From positions 434,001-498,000 of the forward strand of contig NZ_LT907782.1 of assembly GCF_900206265.1 (NCBI RefSeq): 64,000 bases of DNA, read 5' to 3'. The translations under genes were made by a program, and so were the position numbers. This document shows, piece by piece, positions 10,436 to 20,339 of this stretch. The notes beneath the pieces are model-generated. The model did not search any database and was not told the DNA's origin. It saw only the letters and a program-made list of their open reading frames with translations. Source of the DNA: Nitrosomonas ureae (lineage in GTDB: Bacteria > Pseudomonadota > Gammaproteobacteria > Burkholderiales > Nitrosomonadaceae). How positions within the stretch are numbered: the stretch's first letter is position 1; the number at the start of each line of letters is the position of its first letter.

Positions 10436-11045
10436 GAGTCCTTTGCAAGATGCCGCAACCTTATCATTTCGATGCAATTCCGGGTTTATTTCTGACGGAT
10501 CGGGTGATTTTTAGTCATTTCTCCACTAATGGACCATAAGTAATCACTCTAAACCGGGTATTTTCGGTCAAGAGAGCGTAATATTCCTTGTTTACGCGAT
10601 CAATTGCCGATCGACAAAGAGATTGGGTAGCTTTTTCAGGTTTATAATCCATAATCAATAGTATATGTCAAGCATGCGCTTTGGCTAGGCCGGGGTAACG
10701 CAGTGTTTCGGCATTGAACCACCGCACCTGGCTGCCGAAGGTGCGCTCTACAACATAGCGGGATTTAGTAATCAGGTTGTTGCATTGCAACTCCCAGTGC
10801 GTCAAAGGATAATTCCTGGTAGCTTTGTCGGCATGAATGCGGGTTCCTGGTTGGATATGGGCTTTCTCCACCAACACATTTAGCAGCGGCTTGCTGTCAT
10901 GGCAATTGGCCGCGGCGGTGATTACTGCCATGATATCAACCCGGCGCTATCGACCATTGTGTGCTGTTTATAACCAAATACCGCTTTGCCGTCTTTCCTG
11001 ACCCAACGTGCTTCGCTATCCACTCCGGGCTCGAGAGCTGCGTAT
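10436..11045 (-). mobile_element. Decayed IS5-type element (relative of the copy at 34073)
   Basis: The left edge (GAGTCCTTTGCAAGA) matches the terminal repeat of the IS at 34073-35294 (GAGATCTTTGCAAA). The next 100 bases match the reverse complement of that element's right end with scattered changes. The minus strand then encodes transposase pieces: ANCHDSKPLL, YVVERTFGSQ and RYPGLAKAHA, and in another frame DSEARWVRKDGKAVFGYKQH. Frames are broken, an internal stretch of about 25 residues is missing, and the 5' third with its terminal repeat is gone. An old, immobile remnant between ybaB and rluB. Confidence 0.85.
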
Positions 11046-11136
11046 AATAATTTGATTCTACTCAATGAATGGGTGAAGGAATCACTCTCGTAAGGTAAAA
11101 AAAATACCTTATATTGTCAAAATGGGAGAAGTTGCT

Positions 11137-11463
11137 TTAGAAAGGCAATTTAATACCAGGTGGTAAGCCTAACCCGCTACTCAGTTCCGCCATTTTTTCC
11201 TGAGTTGTTGTTTCCACGCGCCGCACGGCATCATTAAAGGCTGCTGCAACGAGATCTTCGAGCATTTCTTTATCGTCTCCGACAAGACTGTCATCAATGC
11301 TGACTCTTTTGACATCATGACGACAGGTCATAATCACCTTAACCATACCCGCTCCGGATTGTCCTTCCACTTCAATGGTGGCGAGTTTTTCCTGCATTTT
11401 TTTCATGTTCTCCTGCACCATTTGAGCTTGTTTCATCATATTTCCCAGATTACCTCTCATCAT
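11137..11463 (-). CDS. ybaB: Nucleoid-associated protein YbaB/EbfC
   Basis: A 108-residue protein of the YbaB/EbfC family, a small dimeric DNA-binding protein. It shows the family's Met/Gln/Lys-rich first helix ([21 protein letters not shown]), the central [12 protein letters not shown] strand and the C-terminal [12 protein letters not shown]. Its start overlaps the end of dnaX by 14 bases, so translation is probably coupled. The usual third gene, recR, is absent here: 90 bases downstream lies an IS remnant. Confidence 0.95.
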   Translation of the reverse strand: MMRGNLGNMMKQAQMVQENMKKMQEKLATIEVEGQSGAGMVKVIMTCRHDVKRVSIDDSLVGDDKEMLEDLVAAAFNDAVRRVETTTQEKMAELSSGLGLPPGIKLPF

Positions 11464-13063
11464 TGCTGTCTCCTTTGTTTTGAATGGGTTTAATTGAAGG
11501 AATAATTAATTTGGCATCAAATTGTTCAATCAGCTCTTGCACAACCGGATCTTTCTCAATTGCTGCAATGGCTTGTGCCTGTTTTTCTTCTTCTGCGCGC
11601 TGTTGTATTGCTGCAGGTGTCAATCCTGTGATAATGCCAACGAAAAAATCAAGTGCGATAGGCTTGCCAAAAAAAGTATTCACTGCAGACTGGATTTTAT
11701 CCTGATATTTCTTTTCCAGCAGGTGCTTATGCACTTCTGGAACGCAGAGTTCTATTTTATCAGTTGAAAGAATTTTGGCTTCACTATGTTGTGCCAACAT
11801 TTTAGCCATTCCTGCAAGCTTTAATTGCTGAGCCAGTTGCGGCCAAGTAAGATCGGAGTTATTAGCCGGTACGGGCGGGGTTATATCCGGGATGGGTTGC
11901 GGTTCATGACCAACTTTTACGGATTGCGGGATGCTTATAGAAGAAACTTGAGGCGGTTGTTGATGTGCTATAAGATCCTCCGGCATGAAGGTAAGCATAC
12001 GGAGTAATGTCATGGTAAAGCCGGCATATTCATCGGGTGCCAGGCTCAGATCGCCGCGCCCGTGCAGTGCGATTTGATAAAATAATTGTATATCGTCGGG
12101 CGCCAGAATTTTTGCCAGCGCATTGATGCGTATATAATCAGGAATATCTTCGCCCAGTGCTTGAGGAATGACTTGCGCCAGCGCGATACGGTGCAGGATG
12201 ACCGCCAGATCCTGCAATGCACAGTCGAATGAAAGGCACTGGGTTTCCATTTCATCGGCCAATGATAATAATTTCAGACCATTCTTCTGGGTCAAGGCAT
12301 CCAATAAATCAAACAGGTAGCTATGATCAATGATACCCAGCATATCCCGTACGCTGGCTTCTTCAATTTTGCCTGCTCCAAAAGCAATGGCTTGATCCAG
12401 TAAGCTTAATGCGTCGCGCATGCTGCCTTGTGCCGCGCGAGCGACTAGCTGCAGTGATAGGATGTCGCAAGGGATTTTTTCTTGTGCCAGTATTTTCTTC
12501 AGGTGATCGGTAATTTGAGGTTGCGGGATTTGCTTCAGATTAAATTGCAAACAACGCGATAAGACTGTGATAGGAATTTTCTGCTGATCGGTGGTCGCGA
12601 GTATAAATTTGACATGCGCCGGTGGTTCTTCCAGCGTTTTTAGCATGGCATTGAACGCCGACTTGGAGAGCATGTGCACTTCGTCAATGATATAAATCTT
12701 GTAACGCCCGCAAGTAGGGGCATATAGCGCATTTTCCAGTAACTCGCGCATGTTATCGACTTGGGTATTTGAAGCCGCATCCAATTCAACCAAATCAATG
12801 AAGCTTCCGGAATCAATTTGCACACATGTTGTGCAAGTACCGCAGGGTGTTGCGGTTATACCTGTTTCACAGTTGAGGGATTTGGCCAGGATACGGGCGA
12901 TCGTTGTTTTGCCGACACCACGTGTTCCGGTCAGCAAGTAGGCGTGATGCAACCTGTTTTGTTCAAGCGCATTAGTCAAGGCTCTGACTACATGTTCCTG
13001 TCCAGTCAGATCTGTGAAATTTCTTGGACGCCATTTGCGCGCAAGGACTTGTGTTTGGGACAC
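11450..13063 (-). CDS. dnaX: DNA polymerase III subunit gamma/tau
   Basis: Clamp-loader ATPase. Walker [10 protein letters not shown] lies near residues 46-54, a four-cysteine zinc site at about 65-82 (CETG...PCGTCTTC), and the Walker B DEVHMLS near 126. The arginine-finger SRC segment follows. The C-terminal part (about 380-537) is proline/glutamine-rich and divergent, as usual. 537 residues is shorter than E. coli tau (643). I saw no A6G-type slippery heptamer on the coding strand, so a separate gamma form by frameshift is not supported. Followed by ybaB. Confidence 0.96.
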   Translation of the reverse strand: MSQTQVLARKWRPRNFTDLTGQEHVVRALTNALEQNRLHHAYLLTGTRGVGKTTIARILAKSLNCETGITATPCGTCTTCVQIDSGSFIDLVELDAASNTQVDNMRELLENALYAPTCGRYKIYIIDEVHMLSKSAFNAMLKTLEEPPAHVKFILATTDQQKIPITVLSRCLQFNLKQIPQPQITDHLKKILAQEKIPCDILSLQLVARAAQGSMRDALSLLDQAIAFGAGKIEEASVRDMLGIIDHSYLFDLLDALTQKNGLKLLSLADEMETQCLSFDCALQDLAVILHRIALAQVIPQALGEDIPDYIRINALAKILAPDDIQLFYQIALHGRGDLSLAPDEYAGFTMTLLRMLTFMPEDLIAHQQPPQVSSISIPQSVKVGHEPQPIPDITPPVPANNSDLTWPQLAQQLKLAGMAKMLAQHSEAKILSTDKIELCVPEVHKHLLEKKYQDKIQSAVNTFFGKPIALDFFVGIITGLTPAAIQQRAEEEKQAQAIAAIEKDPVVQELIEQFDAKLIIPSIKPIQNKGDSNDER

Positions 13064-13141
13064 TTTTTAGATTTGAAAAGTGAATGACATCCGATTAAAC
13101 CTACCCGCAATGCGCAAATGACACTCTCAGTTTGCATTGGG

Positions 13142-13239
13142 TGGCGAGCCAGACCCCCGGCACTCGCAATAAATAGCTGTGGCTGCTTCCTTCCGGACCT
13201 GACCCGATTCACTACCTTGCAATGCGGGGAGGCCCGCCA
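13142..13239 (-). ncRNA. ffs: 4.5S RNA / bacterial SRP RNA
   Basis: The minus strand carries the conserved SRP RNA hairpin core: GGTCAGGTCCGGAAGGAAGC followed by AGCC, with the GGAA tetraloop and asymmetric internal loop that bind Ffh. The 5' end GGCGGGCCTCCCCGC can pair with the 3' end GGGGGTCTGGCTCGCC, closing a single long hairpin of about 98 nt. This matches the small SRP RNA of proteobacteria, which takes nascent membrane proteins to FtsY. It sits just upstream of dnaX on the same strand. Ends are set by pairing and may be off by a few bases. Confidence 0.95.
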
Positions 13240-13526
13240 TAAAACTTACTAAAACAGATCGACAAGTATACCAGCAGATGATGGATTACTCCAATTTGAT
13301 TGCCGCAGTATTCGCCCAATATTGGGGAATTTCATCATGAAGTGATGAATGAAAATGGTTACTCGACTGAAAAAAAGAATAATATGACCTCTCTTAAAGT
13401 CCATGGCGTCGTTACAGCTGACGTATCCGGTTCAAAACATCACAAGTGCAATAAATAGTAATTCAATGCGCATTGGCCAAATCCGATAAAATGGGCGGTT
13501 TTATTCCGGGGCTTTTGAATAAAGCC

Positions 13527-14960
13527 ATGACTATCACCCAATCGACTCGAATGCTAATCAAACCGAGCGATGCCGTCGTGTGGATCTCGTGTCAGCGCCG
13601 TGCATGGCTGGATAAGCATCAACCTACTGCGTATGAACCCGATGCATTTAATCAGCTGCTGAGTGATCGTGGTTTGGCGCATGAGGCGGCCATCCTCGCT
13701 AAACTGGAAAATCAATTTTCAGTAGTGCAAGCAACATCCTTCGAGCATACGCAAGCTTTGATCCAACAGGGTGCCCAGGTTATATATCAAGGACGGCTTG
13801 TGGATGAGAATCAAGGATTGGTGGGTTATCCTGATTTCCTGATTCGACAGGAAAGTGGTCAATACCAATCTGCAGATGCGAAACTTTCACTGAGTGAAAA
13901 CAAAAAAGCAATTCAGATTCAATTGGGAATCTATCGACGATTATTGGGAAATGGATTGCCTGCCATGGTTTTTCTTGGAGATGGCCGTACTGCATTGCTC
14001 GGTGATGAGGTCGAATTGCTGGTTGATGAATTCATTACCAGCATGAAAGCCTTGCTTGACCTGGAACAGCAGCCATCGGTACGTTATAGTCATAGTAAAT
14101 GCCGTATTTGTCCTTATGAAGCCCATTGCCGTCCGGAATTTGAGATGCGTGAAGATATCTCGTTGCTCTATGGCGTTCATGGCAAAGCCGCGGACGCTTT
14201 AGCCGAAGCCGGTATTTCGACTATTTCCCAGTTGGCTGCAAGTACCGTCGACACTGTACCCGATGTGCCTTATCTCAAGGGCAGTAAAAGAAAATACCGT
14301 GCCATTCTGCAGGCACAATCTTTTCTGAGCGGTAAAGTCTATTCACTGGATAAAACAGTTCTTCCGGAAGGAACCTGGATTCATTTTGACATTGAAGACA
14401 ATCCGCTAACCAGAAGCCGTGAGCGTCATGTGTATCTATGGGGTTTTCTGCTGCCGACATATGCCAAGGATGATTTCGATTATGTCTGGACTGACGGTGA
14501 AGCAAATGACTATGAAGGTTGGCTAGGTTTTCTACAAAAGGTTGAGGCGTATCGTTCCTTATATCCATCGATAGTGCTAGCGCATTATTCGAATCACGAA
14601 AAAGCGACTATACGGAAGTATGCCGAACGCTATGCTATGGAAAATCACACCACAGTATTGTGGTTGCTGGGTCAAGATAGTCCTTTGTTCGATATGCAGA
14701 ATCCGGTGCTGAATTGCCTGGTCTTGCCATTGCAGGGATATGGACTGAAGGATATTTGTAAACATCCGGATTTGGTTGACTTTCAATGGGAGAATCAAGA
14801 ATCCGGATCGCAGTGGTCAGTAGTACAATTTAATCGTTTTCTCTCAGAAACCAATCCGCGTGAAAAGCAAAAATTGAAAAATGAAATTCTCGGCTACAAC
14901 CGCGATGACGTGGTGGCGACGCGCCATCTGGAATTATGGTTGAGAAACTTGTTTTGTTGA
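13527..14960 (+). CDS. TM0106-type RecB-like nuclease with RNase H-like domain
   Basis: A 477-residue protein from ATG 13527 (MTITQSTRMLIKPSD); a TTG 54 bases earlier would add 18 unlikely residues. The N-terminal half is a RecB/Cas4-like nuclease: a first Cys in ISCQRRAWLD, a PD-(D/E)XK-like region around GYPDFLI...DAKL, and a late CRICPYEAHC cluster. Together these make the four-cysteine iron-sulfur arrangement seen in Cas4 and AddB. A helix-hairpin-helix-like stretch follows (SQLAAS). The C-terminal half begins HFDIEDNP, a DEDD-type RNase H fold start. Likely a DNA-processing enzyme, but the substrate is unknown. No CRISPR array is near. Confidence 0.78.
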   Translation: MTITQSTRMLIKPSDAVVWISCQRRAWLDKHQPTAYEPDAFNQLLSDRGLAHEAAILAKLENQFSVVQATSFEHTQALIQQGAQVIYQGRLVDENQGLVGYPDFLIRQESGQYQSADAKLSLSENKKAIQIQLGIYRRLLGNGLPAMVFLGDGRTALLGDEVELLVDEFITSMKALLDLEQQPSVRYSHSKCRICPYEAHCRPEFEMREDISLLYGVHGKAADALAEAGISTISQLAASTVDTVPDVPYLKGSKRKYRAILQAQSFLSGKVYSLDKTVLPEGTWIHFDIEDNPLTRSRERHVYLWGFLLPTYAKDDFDYVWTDGEANDYEGWLGFLQKVEAYRSLYPSIVLAHYSNHEKATIRKYAERYAMENHTTVLWLLGQDSPLFDMQNPVLNCLVLPLQGYGLKDICKHPDLVDFQWENQESGSQWSVVQFNRFLSETNPREKQKLKNEILGYNRDDVVATRHLELWLRNLFC

Positions 14961-14985
14961 TTAAAAGCCGATTGCCTCCTAAGTT

Positions 14986-16440
14986 CTATTCTTGTTCTGA
15001 CGCAATAATTCGACCGTACGAATCTTCAAATCTTAAGATGTCATCTTCTCCGAGATAACTGCCGGATTGCACTTCGATCAAATGCAGCGGAATCTTACCG
15101 GGATTTTCCAAGCGGTGCATTTTACCCAACGGTATGTAGGTCGATTGATTTTCGGTAAACAAGGTTTCTTTATTTTCCACGATGACTTTAGCGGTGCCAC
15201 TGACGACAACCCAGTGCTCGGCACGATGGTGATGCATTTGCAGGGATAGTTTTTCGCCGGGCTTAACCATGATACGCTTAACTTGAAAACGTTCACCTTT
15301 ATCGATCCCTTCATACCAGCCCCACGGACGATGGATTCGCAGATGCTCGAGATGTTCCTTGCGTTGATTGAGTTCAAGATGTTGTATTGCATCTTTCAAT
15401 TGTTGCGTTTTGCTCTTGTGCATGACCAGCACGGCGTCGGCTGTTTCAATCACGATGATGTCATCCAGTCCGATGACAGTAACCAAGCGATTTTCTGCGC
15501 GGATATAACTTTTTTGGGTATCCAGTACCAGGGTATCGCCGCTGATAAAATTGCCATCGCTATTCTTGGGTGCAATTTTCCACAGAGAATCCCACGATCC
15601 GACATCGTTCCAGCCGAACTGTGCGGGCACCACAGCGGCACGGCTGGTTACCTGCATGATCGCGTAGTCAATTGAGTCCGATGGGGAAGCAGTAAACGCA
15701 TCTTTATCCGGCAAAATAAAACCAAGATCCGTGGTTCTTTCCAGCCAGGCTTGATGAACGGCAGTGAAAATATGCGGTTGGTGCCGTTGCAGTTCTTGCA
15801 AATAATTCTTGGCTGTAAAAACAAACATCCCGCTATTCCACATATAACCTCCTTCCTGTAAATAAGCGGTTGCGGTTTCCAGGTTGGGCTTCTCAAAAAA
15901 GGATTGAATGCGGTAAGCGGTGAGCAGAGGTGGTGCTTTAAGTTCGATCGCATCACCGGTTTTAATATAACCGTAGCCGGTTTCCGGCGAAGAAGGCGTG
16001 ATGCCGAAAGTCACCAGATATCCTTCCTGAGCGGCGATTTTCGCTGTTTCTACAGCTTGCGCAAACGCATCCTGATCATCAATGACATGATCGGCAGGGA
16101 GAATGAGCATCAAGGCATTTTCGTCAATCTGGGTCAAATGAAAAGCTGCAAGTGCAATAGCCGGTGCGGTGTTGCGACCGATTGATTCGAGATAAATTGC
16201 TTCCGGTTTGATATTGATCGCTTCACATTGCTCCTGGATCAGAAATCGATGCTCGGAATTGCACACCAATATCGGCGCTTGTACATTCTCCAATCCTGCA
16301 GCCCGGCCAAGGGTGACTTGCAGCATGGTTTCTTTACCGACAAGCGGGAGCAACTGTTTGGGATAATTGGCGCGGGACAATGGCCACAGTCGGGTGCCGC
16401 TACCGCCGGAGAGAATGATGGGGTGAATATTCAAGTTCAT
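14986..16440 (-). CDS. manC: Mannose-1-phosphate guanylyltransferase / mannose-6-phosphate isomerase
   Basis: Bifunctional type II enzyme making GDP-mannose for polysaccharides. The N-terminal nucleotidyltransferase has SGGSGTRLWPLSRANYPKQLL-type signature at residues 12-32 and the FFEKP and WNSGMFVF motifs. The C-terminal cupin isomerase domain (about 365-475) starts RPWGWYEGIDKGERFQVK and carries metal-binding histidines in SLQMHHHRAEHWVVVSGTA. 484 residues is normal. It stands alone here, convergent with the nuclease gene; no other polysaccharide genes are in the window. Confidence 0.95.
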   Translation of the reverse strand: MNLNIHPIILSGGSGTRLWPLSRANYPKQLLPLVGKETMLQVTLGRAAGLENVQAPILVCNSEHRFLIQEQCEAINIKPEAIYLESIGRNTAPAIALAAFHLTQIDENALMLILPADHVIDDQDAFAQAVETAKIAAQEGYLVTFGITPSSPETGYGYIKTGDAIELKAPPLLTAYRIQSFFEKPNLETATAYLQEGGYMWNSGMFVFTAKNYLQELQRHQPHIFTAVHQAWLERTTDLGFILPDKDAFTASPSDSIDYAIMQVTSRAAVVPAQFGWNDVGSWDSLWKIAPKNSDGNFISGDTLVLDTQKSYIRAENRLVTVIGLDDIIVIETADAVLVMHKSKTQQLKDAIQHLELNQRKEHLEHLRIHRPWGWYEGIDKGERFQVKRIMVKPGEKLSLQMHHHRAEHWVVVSGTAKVIVENKETLFTENQSTYIPLGKMHRLENPGKIPLHLIEVQSGSYLGEDDILRFEDSYGRIIASEQE

Positions 16441-16744
16441 TTTTCAGGTATTTTCAGTGTTGGGGTTTATGATGCCATACAAGCTAAGTCACTAACTTAT
16501 TCGGGGGGTTGTCAAGCCTGTCACAAATAAAAAGCGTAACACGATTACGCATAAACAGGGCATTTTTGATAAGTAGCCTTTGGGCCAATAAGCATGACAT
16601 ACTTCACTAATCTATGATGAATTTGCTGGAGAGAAGCATTTACCTAAGAAAGTGCTTAATAAGCGTTATTTCGAGCGAGTTGAAATATCTTGAGATCCTT
16701 TAAATAAAATAGTGCATGCTTAGGTTAAAATACGCGCTATTTTC

Positions 16745-16792
16745 TTGCGTTGCGTTGCGTTGCGTTGCGTTGCGTTGCGTTGCGTTGCGTTG
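16745..16792 (+). repeat. TTGCG pentanucleotide microsatellite upstream of aroG
   Basis: About 9.6 perfect tandem copies of TTGCG end 63 bases before the aroG start codon. Five-base units in a promoter or leader can change length by slippage and alter promoter spacing. It is the only such tract I saw. The rest of the 415-base gap between manC and aroG shows no gene. Confidence 0.95.
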
Positions 16793-16855
16793 TTTGTAAC
16801 AGCCTGAATTTTTGCTTTTCAATACTTGTATAGATCACTCAAGAAGGATTTTTCT

Positions 16856-17914
16856 ATGAAATACCAGACCGATGATTTGCGCATTATCGGTGTTCACGAG
16901 CTTACTCCGCCAGTAGATCTCCATCGCGAATATCCTATGACGGAAATCGCGACCGAAACTGTTTACGCAGCGCGGCAGGCGACTCATCAGATTTTGCATG
17001 GTGAAGATGATAGATTGCTGGTCGTGGTTGGACCCTGTTCCATTCACGATGTCGATGCAGCATTGGAGTATGCGGCACGTTTGAAGCATCTGCGCGAGGT
17101 GCTTAAACAACAGTTGCATATCGTGATGCGCGTGTATTTCGAGAAACCACGCACAACCATTGGCTGGAAAGGATTAATCAACGATCCTGATTTGGATAAC
17201 AGTTTTCATATCAATAAAGGGCTTAGAATGGCGCGCCGTTTGTTGCTGGATTTAAACACCATTGGCATGCCTTCCGCAACCGAGTATCTTGATCTGATCA
17301 GCCCACAATACTTATCGGATCTGATCAGCTGGGGGGCCATCGGTGCACGCACCACCGAAAGTCAGGGTCATCGTGAGTTGGCTTCCGGCGTATCGTGTCC
17401 GATAGGCTTTAAAAATGGCACGTATGGCAATTTAAATATTGCGATTGATGCGATCAGCGCAGCTTCGCGTCCGCACCATTTTCTTTCGGTTACCAAAGAA
17501 GGGCACACCGCTATTTTTGCTACCAAAGGAAATGAGGATTGTCATATCATTCTGCGCGGCGGAAGTAAGCCGAACTATGATGCCGCTAGCCTTGCTTCTG
17601 CAGTTGAAGCGTTAAAAAAAGCTAAATTGCCGCAACAATTGATGATTGATTTCAGTCACGCGAATAGTCACAAAGATTTCCGTCGTCAAACAGAGGTGGC
17701 TGCTAATGTGGCCGGGCAGATTGCAAATGGAACCCGTGCCATCTGCGGTGTGATGATCGAAAGTCATTTGGTTGAGGGTTACCAAAAAGCTGACGGGAAA
17801 AAACGCGAGGAATTGGTTTATGGGCAAAGTATTACGGATGGTTGCATAGGTTTTGATACAACCGAACAAGTACTTCATCAGCTTGCCGGTGCAGTGGAAA
17901 AACGCAGAAAATAA
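16856..17914 (+). CDS. aroG: 3-deoxy-7-phosphoheptulonate (DAHP) synthase, class I
   Basis: First step of the shikimate pathway, joining phosphoenolpyruvate and erythrose-4-phosphate. Start at ATG 16856 follows a strong ribosome-binding site (AAGAAGGA) and gives 352 residues, as in E. coli AroG (350). Visible motifs are VGPCSIHD (about 58-65), the active-site block around YFEKPRTTIGWKG, GARTTESQGHRELASG, and metal-ligand segments DFSHANSHKD and the late GFDTTEQVL. AroF and AroH are alternatives; feedback specificity cannot be read. The upstream microsatellite may affect expression. Confidence 0.94.
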   Translation: MKYQTDDLRIIGVHELTPPVDLHREYPMTEIATETVYAARQATHQILHGEDDRLLVVVGPCSIHDVDAALEYAARLKHLREVLKQQLHIVMRVYFEKPRTTIGWKGLINDPDLDNSFHINKGLRMARRLLLDLNTIGMPSATEYLDLISPQYLSDLISWGAIGARTTESQGHRELASGVSCPIGFKNGTYGNLNIAIDAISAASRPHHFLSVTKEGHTAIFATKGNEDCHIILRGGSKPNYDAASLASAVEALKKAKLPQQLMIDFSHANSHKDFRRQTEVAANVAGQIANGTRAICGVMIESHLVEGYQKADGKKREELVYGQSITDGCIGFDTTEQVLHQLAGAVEKRRK

Positions 17915-18172
17915 TCCTTTTCTTTATCAAGGTACATGTTAGCCGTAGTCGACTATTAATAATATTCCGGATCGTAAAATAAGCATTGTTGCGTAGGCTG
18001 CAATCGCACCCTTGAGGTTCTCATTATCTTATCCTCTTACAGATTATTTCCATATTTGAGAAAGAATTACCCCTTTATTCCAAGAATTAAGTCTGTTTGC
18101 ACGCGCTGATAATGTAGCAATTATAACTGCTTGATATTAATTGGCTCAAAATCTGTGATGGGGAATTAAAGC

Positions 18173-18790
18173 ATGATCCGAATACTGGGAATTACGCTGC
18201 TGTTGATCAGTTCGCACGTGTCAGCCTTAACGCTCGGCTGGGTACCGCTAGAAACAGCGGAAAATAACGGAAATCCATTACATATCAATGGAAAAGCGGT
18301 GCTTGAATATAAAAACGCCGGACCGGGTGGAATGGAATGGGAAGTTTCGGGTGAAGGCCCCAGGGGAGGTCTGGGAATACGCGAATTATGGTTGTTTGAT
18401 AATTCAGCAGCGGGAATACCCGGAACAAGCGAGGCAACCACGAAATTCTCAGTGAGCAGCAACAGTATCGGTTTTGTGATGGCAGGAGATCATAACGATG
18501 GCTTTGCACAGTTTTTTGTCGATGGCATCGATGTGGGTACCTACGATATGTTTCAAACCGGTAATAGAATTCTGATGGTCACTGGATTGGATTCTTTGGC
18601 GCATTCTTTAAGGGTGGTGCAACTCGGACTGCATAATCCAAATTCAACCAAGGGCGATGTCGCAATCTTTGGCGGCGTAGCATTCGATACTCTTACGGCC
18701 GCAATTCCGGAACCGGAAACGTATGCGATGCTGTTGGCCGGATTGGGATTGCTTAGTTTAGTCGCATGCCAGAAAAAGCGAAATGTATAA
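18173..18790 (+). CDS. PEP-CTERM sorting-domain exported protein
   Basis: A 205-residue secreted protein with an N-terminal signal peptide (about 1-19, cut near VSA). At the C-terminus it has the PEP-CTERM tripartite signal: IPEPETYAM, a hydrophobic helix (LLAGLGLLSLV) and a basic tail (KKR). Such proteins are processed by exosortase at the membrane and are associated with exopolysaccharide and biofilm. The central domain is unrecognised and rich in glycine and beta-prone segments. No exosortase gene is in the window. It is followed by a terminator. Confidence 0.82.
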   Translation: MIRILGITLLLISSHVSALTLGWVPLETAENNGNPLHINGKAVLEYKNAGPGGMEWEVSGEGPRGGLGIRELWLFDNSAAGIPGTSEATTKFSVSSNSIGFVMAGDHNDGFAQFFVDGIDVGTYDMFQTGNRILMVTGLDSLAHSLRVVQLGLHNPNSTKGDVAIFGGVAFDTLTAAIPEPETYAMLLAGLGLLSLVACQKKRNV

Positions 18791-18810
18791 CCGAAAAATT
18801 TAACTCTCAT

Positions 18811-18840
18811 AAAAAACCCCGCAAAGTGACGGGTTTTTTC
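18811..18840 (+). terminator. Intrinsic terminator after the PEP-CTERM gene
   Basis: A 9-bp stem AAAAAACCC / GGGTTTTTT with an 11-base loop and a T-run, 21 bases after the stop codon. The flanking A and T runs would let it work in both directions. Confidence 0.85.
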
Positions 18841-18910
18841 ATTTTTCATAATCTCTGAATCAGATCCTTTCTTGCACGAGATAAGGAAGCGTTACAGATT
18901 CTAATAAAGC

Positions 18911-18991
18911 ACCCCGCCGCAAGCAGCGGGGTATTAACTGCGCTCTACAATCTGCTGGTTTTCAACCAGCTTTCGCCCCAAGGGGGCGGGG
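18911..18991. repeat. Paired REP-like palindromes
   Basis: Two GC-rich hairpins lie close together: CCCCGCCGCAAGCAGCGGGG (18912-18931), then a second one with core GCCCCAAGGGGGC near 18974. Both are followed by a GGGG-(T/A)-ATTAA context. The first hairpin recurs almost exactly at 58900-58920 (20 of 21 bases). Non-coding, repeated and palindromic, so I read them as a REP/BIME-like family rather than plain terminators. Confidence 0.65.
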
Positions 18992-19092
18992 AATTAAACC
19001 CGCAGAGATTAAAATACCTTTACGCTGCACTCAGAGTCAATCCGAGTTGTGATATGCTTTTAAAGACATACTGACAACTAGGGGGATTATTT

Positions 19093-19968
19093 ATGAAACA
19101 GTCAATCAAGAAATTTATTCTATCCACTTGCACGGTTACTCTGATGGGCAGTGCGCATTTTGCATCGGCTGATATCAACAGCGATACCGAAACACTGCTG
19201 AATTGGGCTGAAAATACCTATCGAGATCTTTTTCCAAGCCACCAAGTGACACAAAGCCTGGACCCATGGTTATACCGGTTTTATCCGGAAACCGGCATTT
19301 ATGCGGGGGTGAACAGGGGAGATAATAGCGCTTACGTATTAGGCGGGCCTTATGGATCTACGCCGACCCGGATCGCGGGAGTGCCGGAATTAATTACACA
19401 AATCATCGATAGCGGCGGAAACACCAGTATTCCGGCATGTGATACCTCAGGTGCACCCGCTGGTTTGACTTATACGCAAAGCGGTAATGTCGTCAATATC
19501 AGTACGGGAGGGGCTTGTGTAGCATTACCCGAGAATAATAATTTTTGTTCAACACCCCAGCAACCGACCGAAACAGGAATTTCCGTGTTGACGACTTCGA
19601 CGACTAACTCACCCTCAAGAATTAATGGAATTTCAATAGACATTCCTGGTGTTCCCAATCCCATTCAATCTTTTGCAAATGGATTTTCCGACAGCAAGCA
19701 TTGTACTGTGCATGTTCCAGCCGACACAGCCAATTTGATCATTAATTCCGATGTGTGTTTTGATATGACAGCGCAGACTAGTGGATTCGAAGGCATACCA
19801 GGAATCACTGTTACCCCTCCGGTTACAATGAACCTTAATACTACATCCACTAATGTGGTTGTGGCTGATTGCTTTACCACTGATGCGGCTTCGATTTACA
19901 ATACGGTAACCGGCGAATTCTGGATCAATGACGAGGGTACTTTCGTATCTCAGGGTTCAAGTCGGTAG
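19093..19968 (+). CDS. Exported protein of unknown function
   Basis: A 291-residue protein with a clear signal peptide (about 1-26, cut near ASA) and a good ribosome-binding site (AGGGGGA). Residues about 35-100 hold a module that recurs in betaproteobacterial exported proteins: LLNWAENTYRDLFPSH, then WLYRFYPETGIYAGV and YVLGGPYG. The remainder (about 110-291) is a Ser/Thr/Asn-rich, beta-prone region with six spaced cysteines that could form disulfides. I do not know its function. It is bounded by a terminator downstream. Confidence 0.7.
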   Translation: MKQSIKKFILSTCTVTLMGSAHFASADINSDTETLLNWAENTYRDLFPSHQVTQSLDPWLYRFYPETGIYAGVNRGDNSAYVLGGPYGSTPTRIAGVPELITQIIDSGGNTSIPACDTSGAPAGLTYTQSGNVVNISTGGACVALPENNNFCSTPQQPTETGISVLTTSTTNSPSRINGISIDIPGVPNPIQSFANGFSDSKHCTVHVPADTANLIINSDVCFDMTAQTSGFEGIPGITVTPPVTMNLNTTSTNVVVADCFTTDAASIYNTVTGEFWINDEGTFVSQGSSR

Positions 19969-20024
19969 AGGATTGAAGGTCAGCAATTATTTTTACGATT
20001 GTGCGTGACACCAACTTAACAATC

Positions 20025-20055
20025 AAAGTGCGCTGCATTCCGGCGCACTTTCTTT
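20025..20055 (+). terminator. Intrinsic terminator
   Basis: A 9-bp perfect stem AAAGTGCGC / GCGCACTTT with a 9-base loop, followed by CTTT, 57 bases after the exported-protein gene. The following 280 bases up to the aquaporin gene show nothing further. Confidence 0.75.
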
Positions 20056-20339
20056 AAACAGCACGCTATTGTCGGTACTTTTGCGTGACTGCAGCGCATC
20101 TTCGCTGATCATCATGGTTTACCGTACCATAACCGGAATGCACTACGCCGGACATTGGAACATTAATCCGGGCCAATAAAGTCAATTCAGCCGGAATATC
20201 TCACTCGCACATTTTGTGTGATAATCAATTCACCATTCCGGAATGGACAGAAAGTTTTTATAAAGCAGAATCCATCCATTAATCTTTCTCATTTCCGCGA
20301 AGGTTCTCCGAAGTTCAACTCAATGGTGAGGTGATAACT

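Noticed and set aside
11450..13063. Programmed frameshift making a gamma form of DnaX
   Set aside because: No A6G-type slippery heptamer is seen on the coding strand; the only long run there is T7, without the usual context.
16745..16792. CRISPR-like array
   Set aside because: The repeat unit is five bases with no spacers. No CRISPR array or cas operon was seen anywhere in the window.
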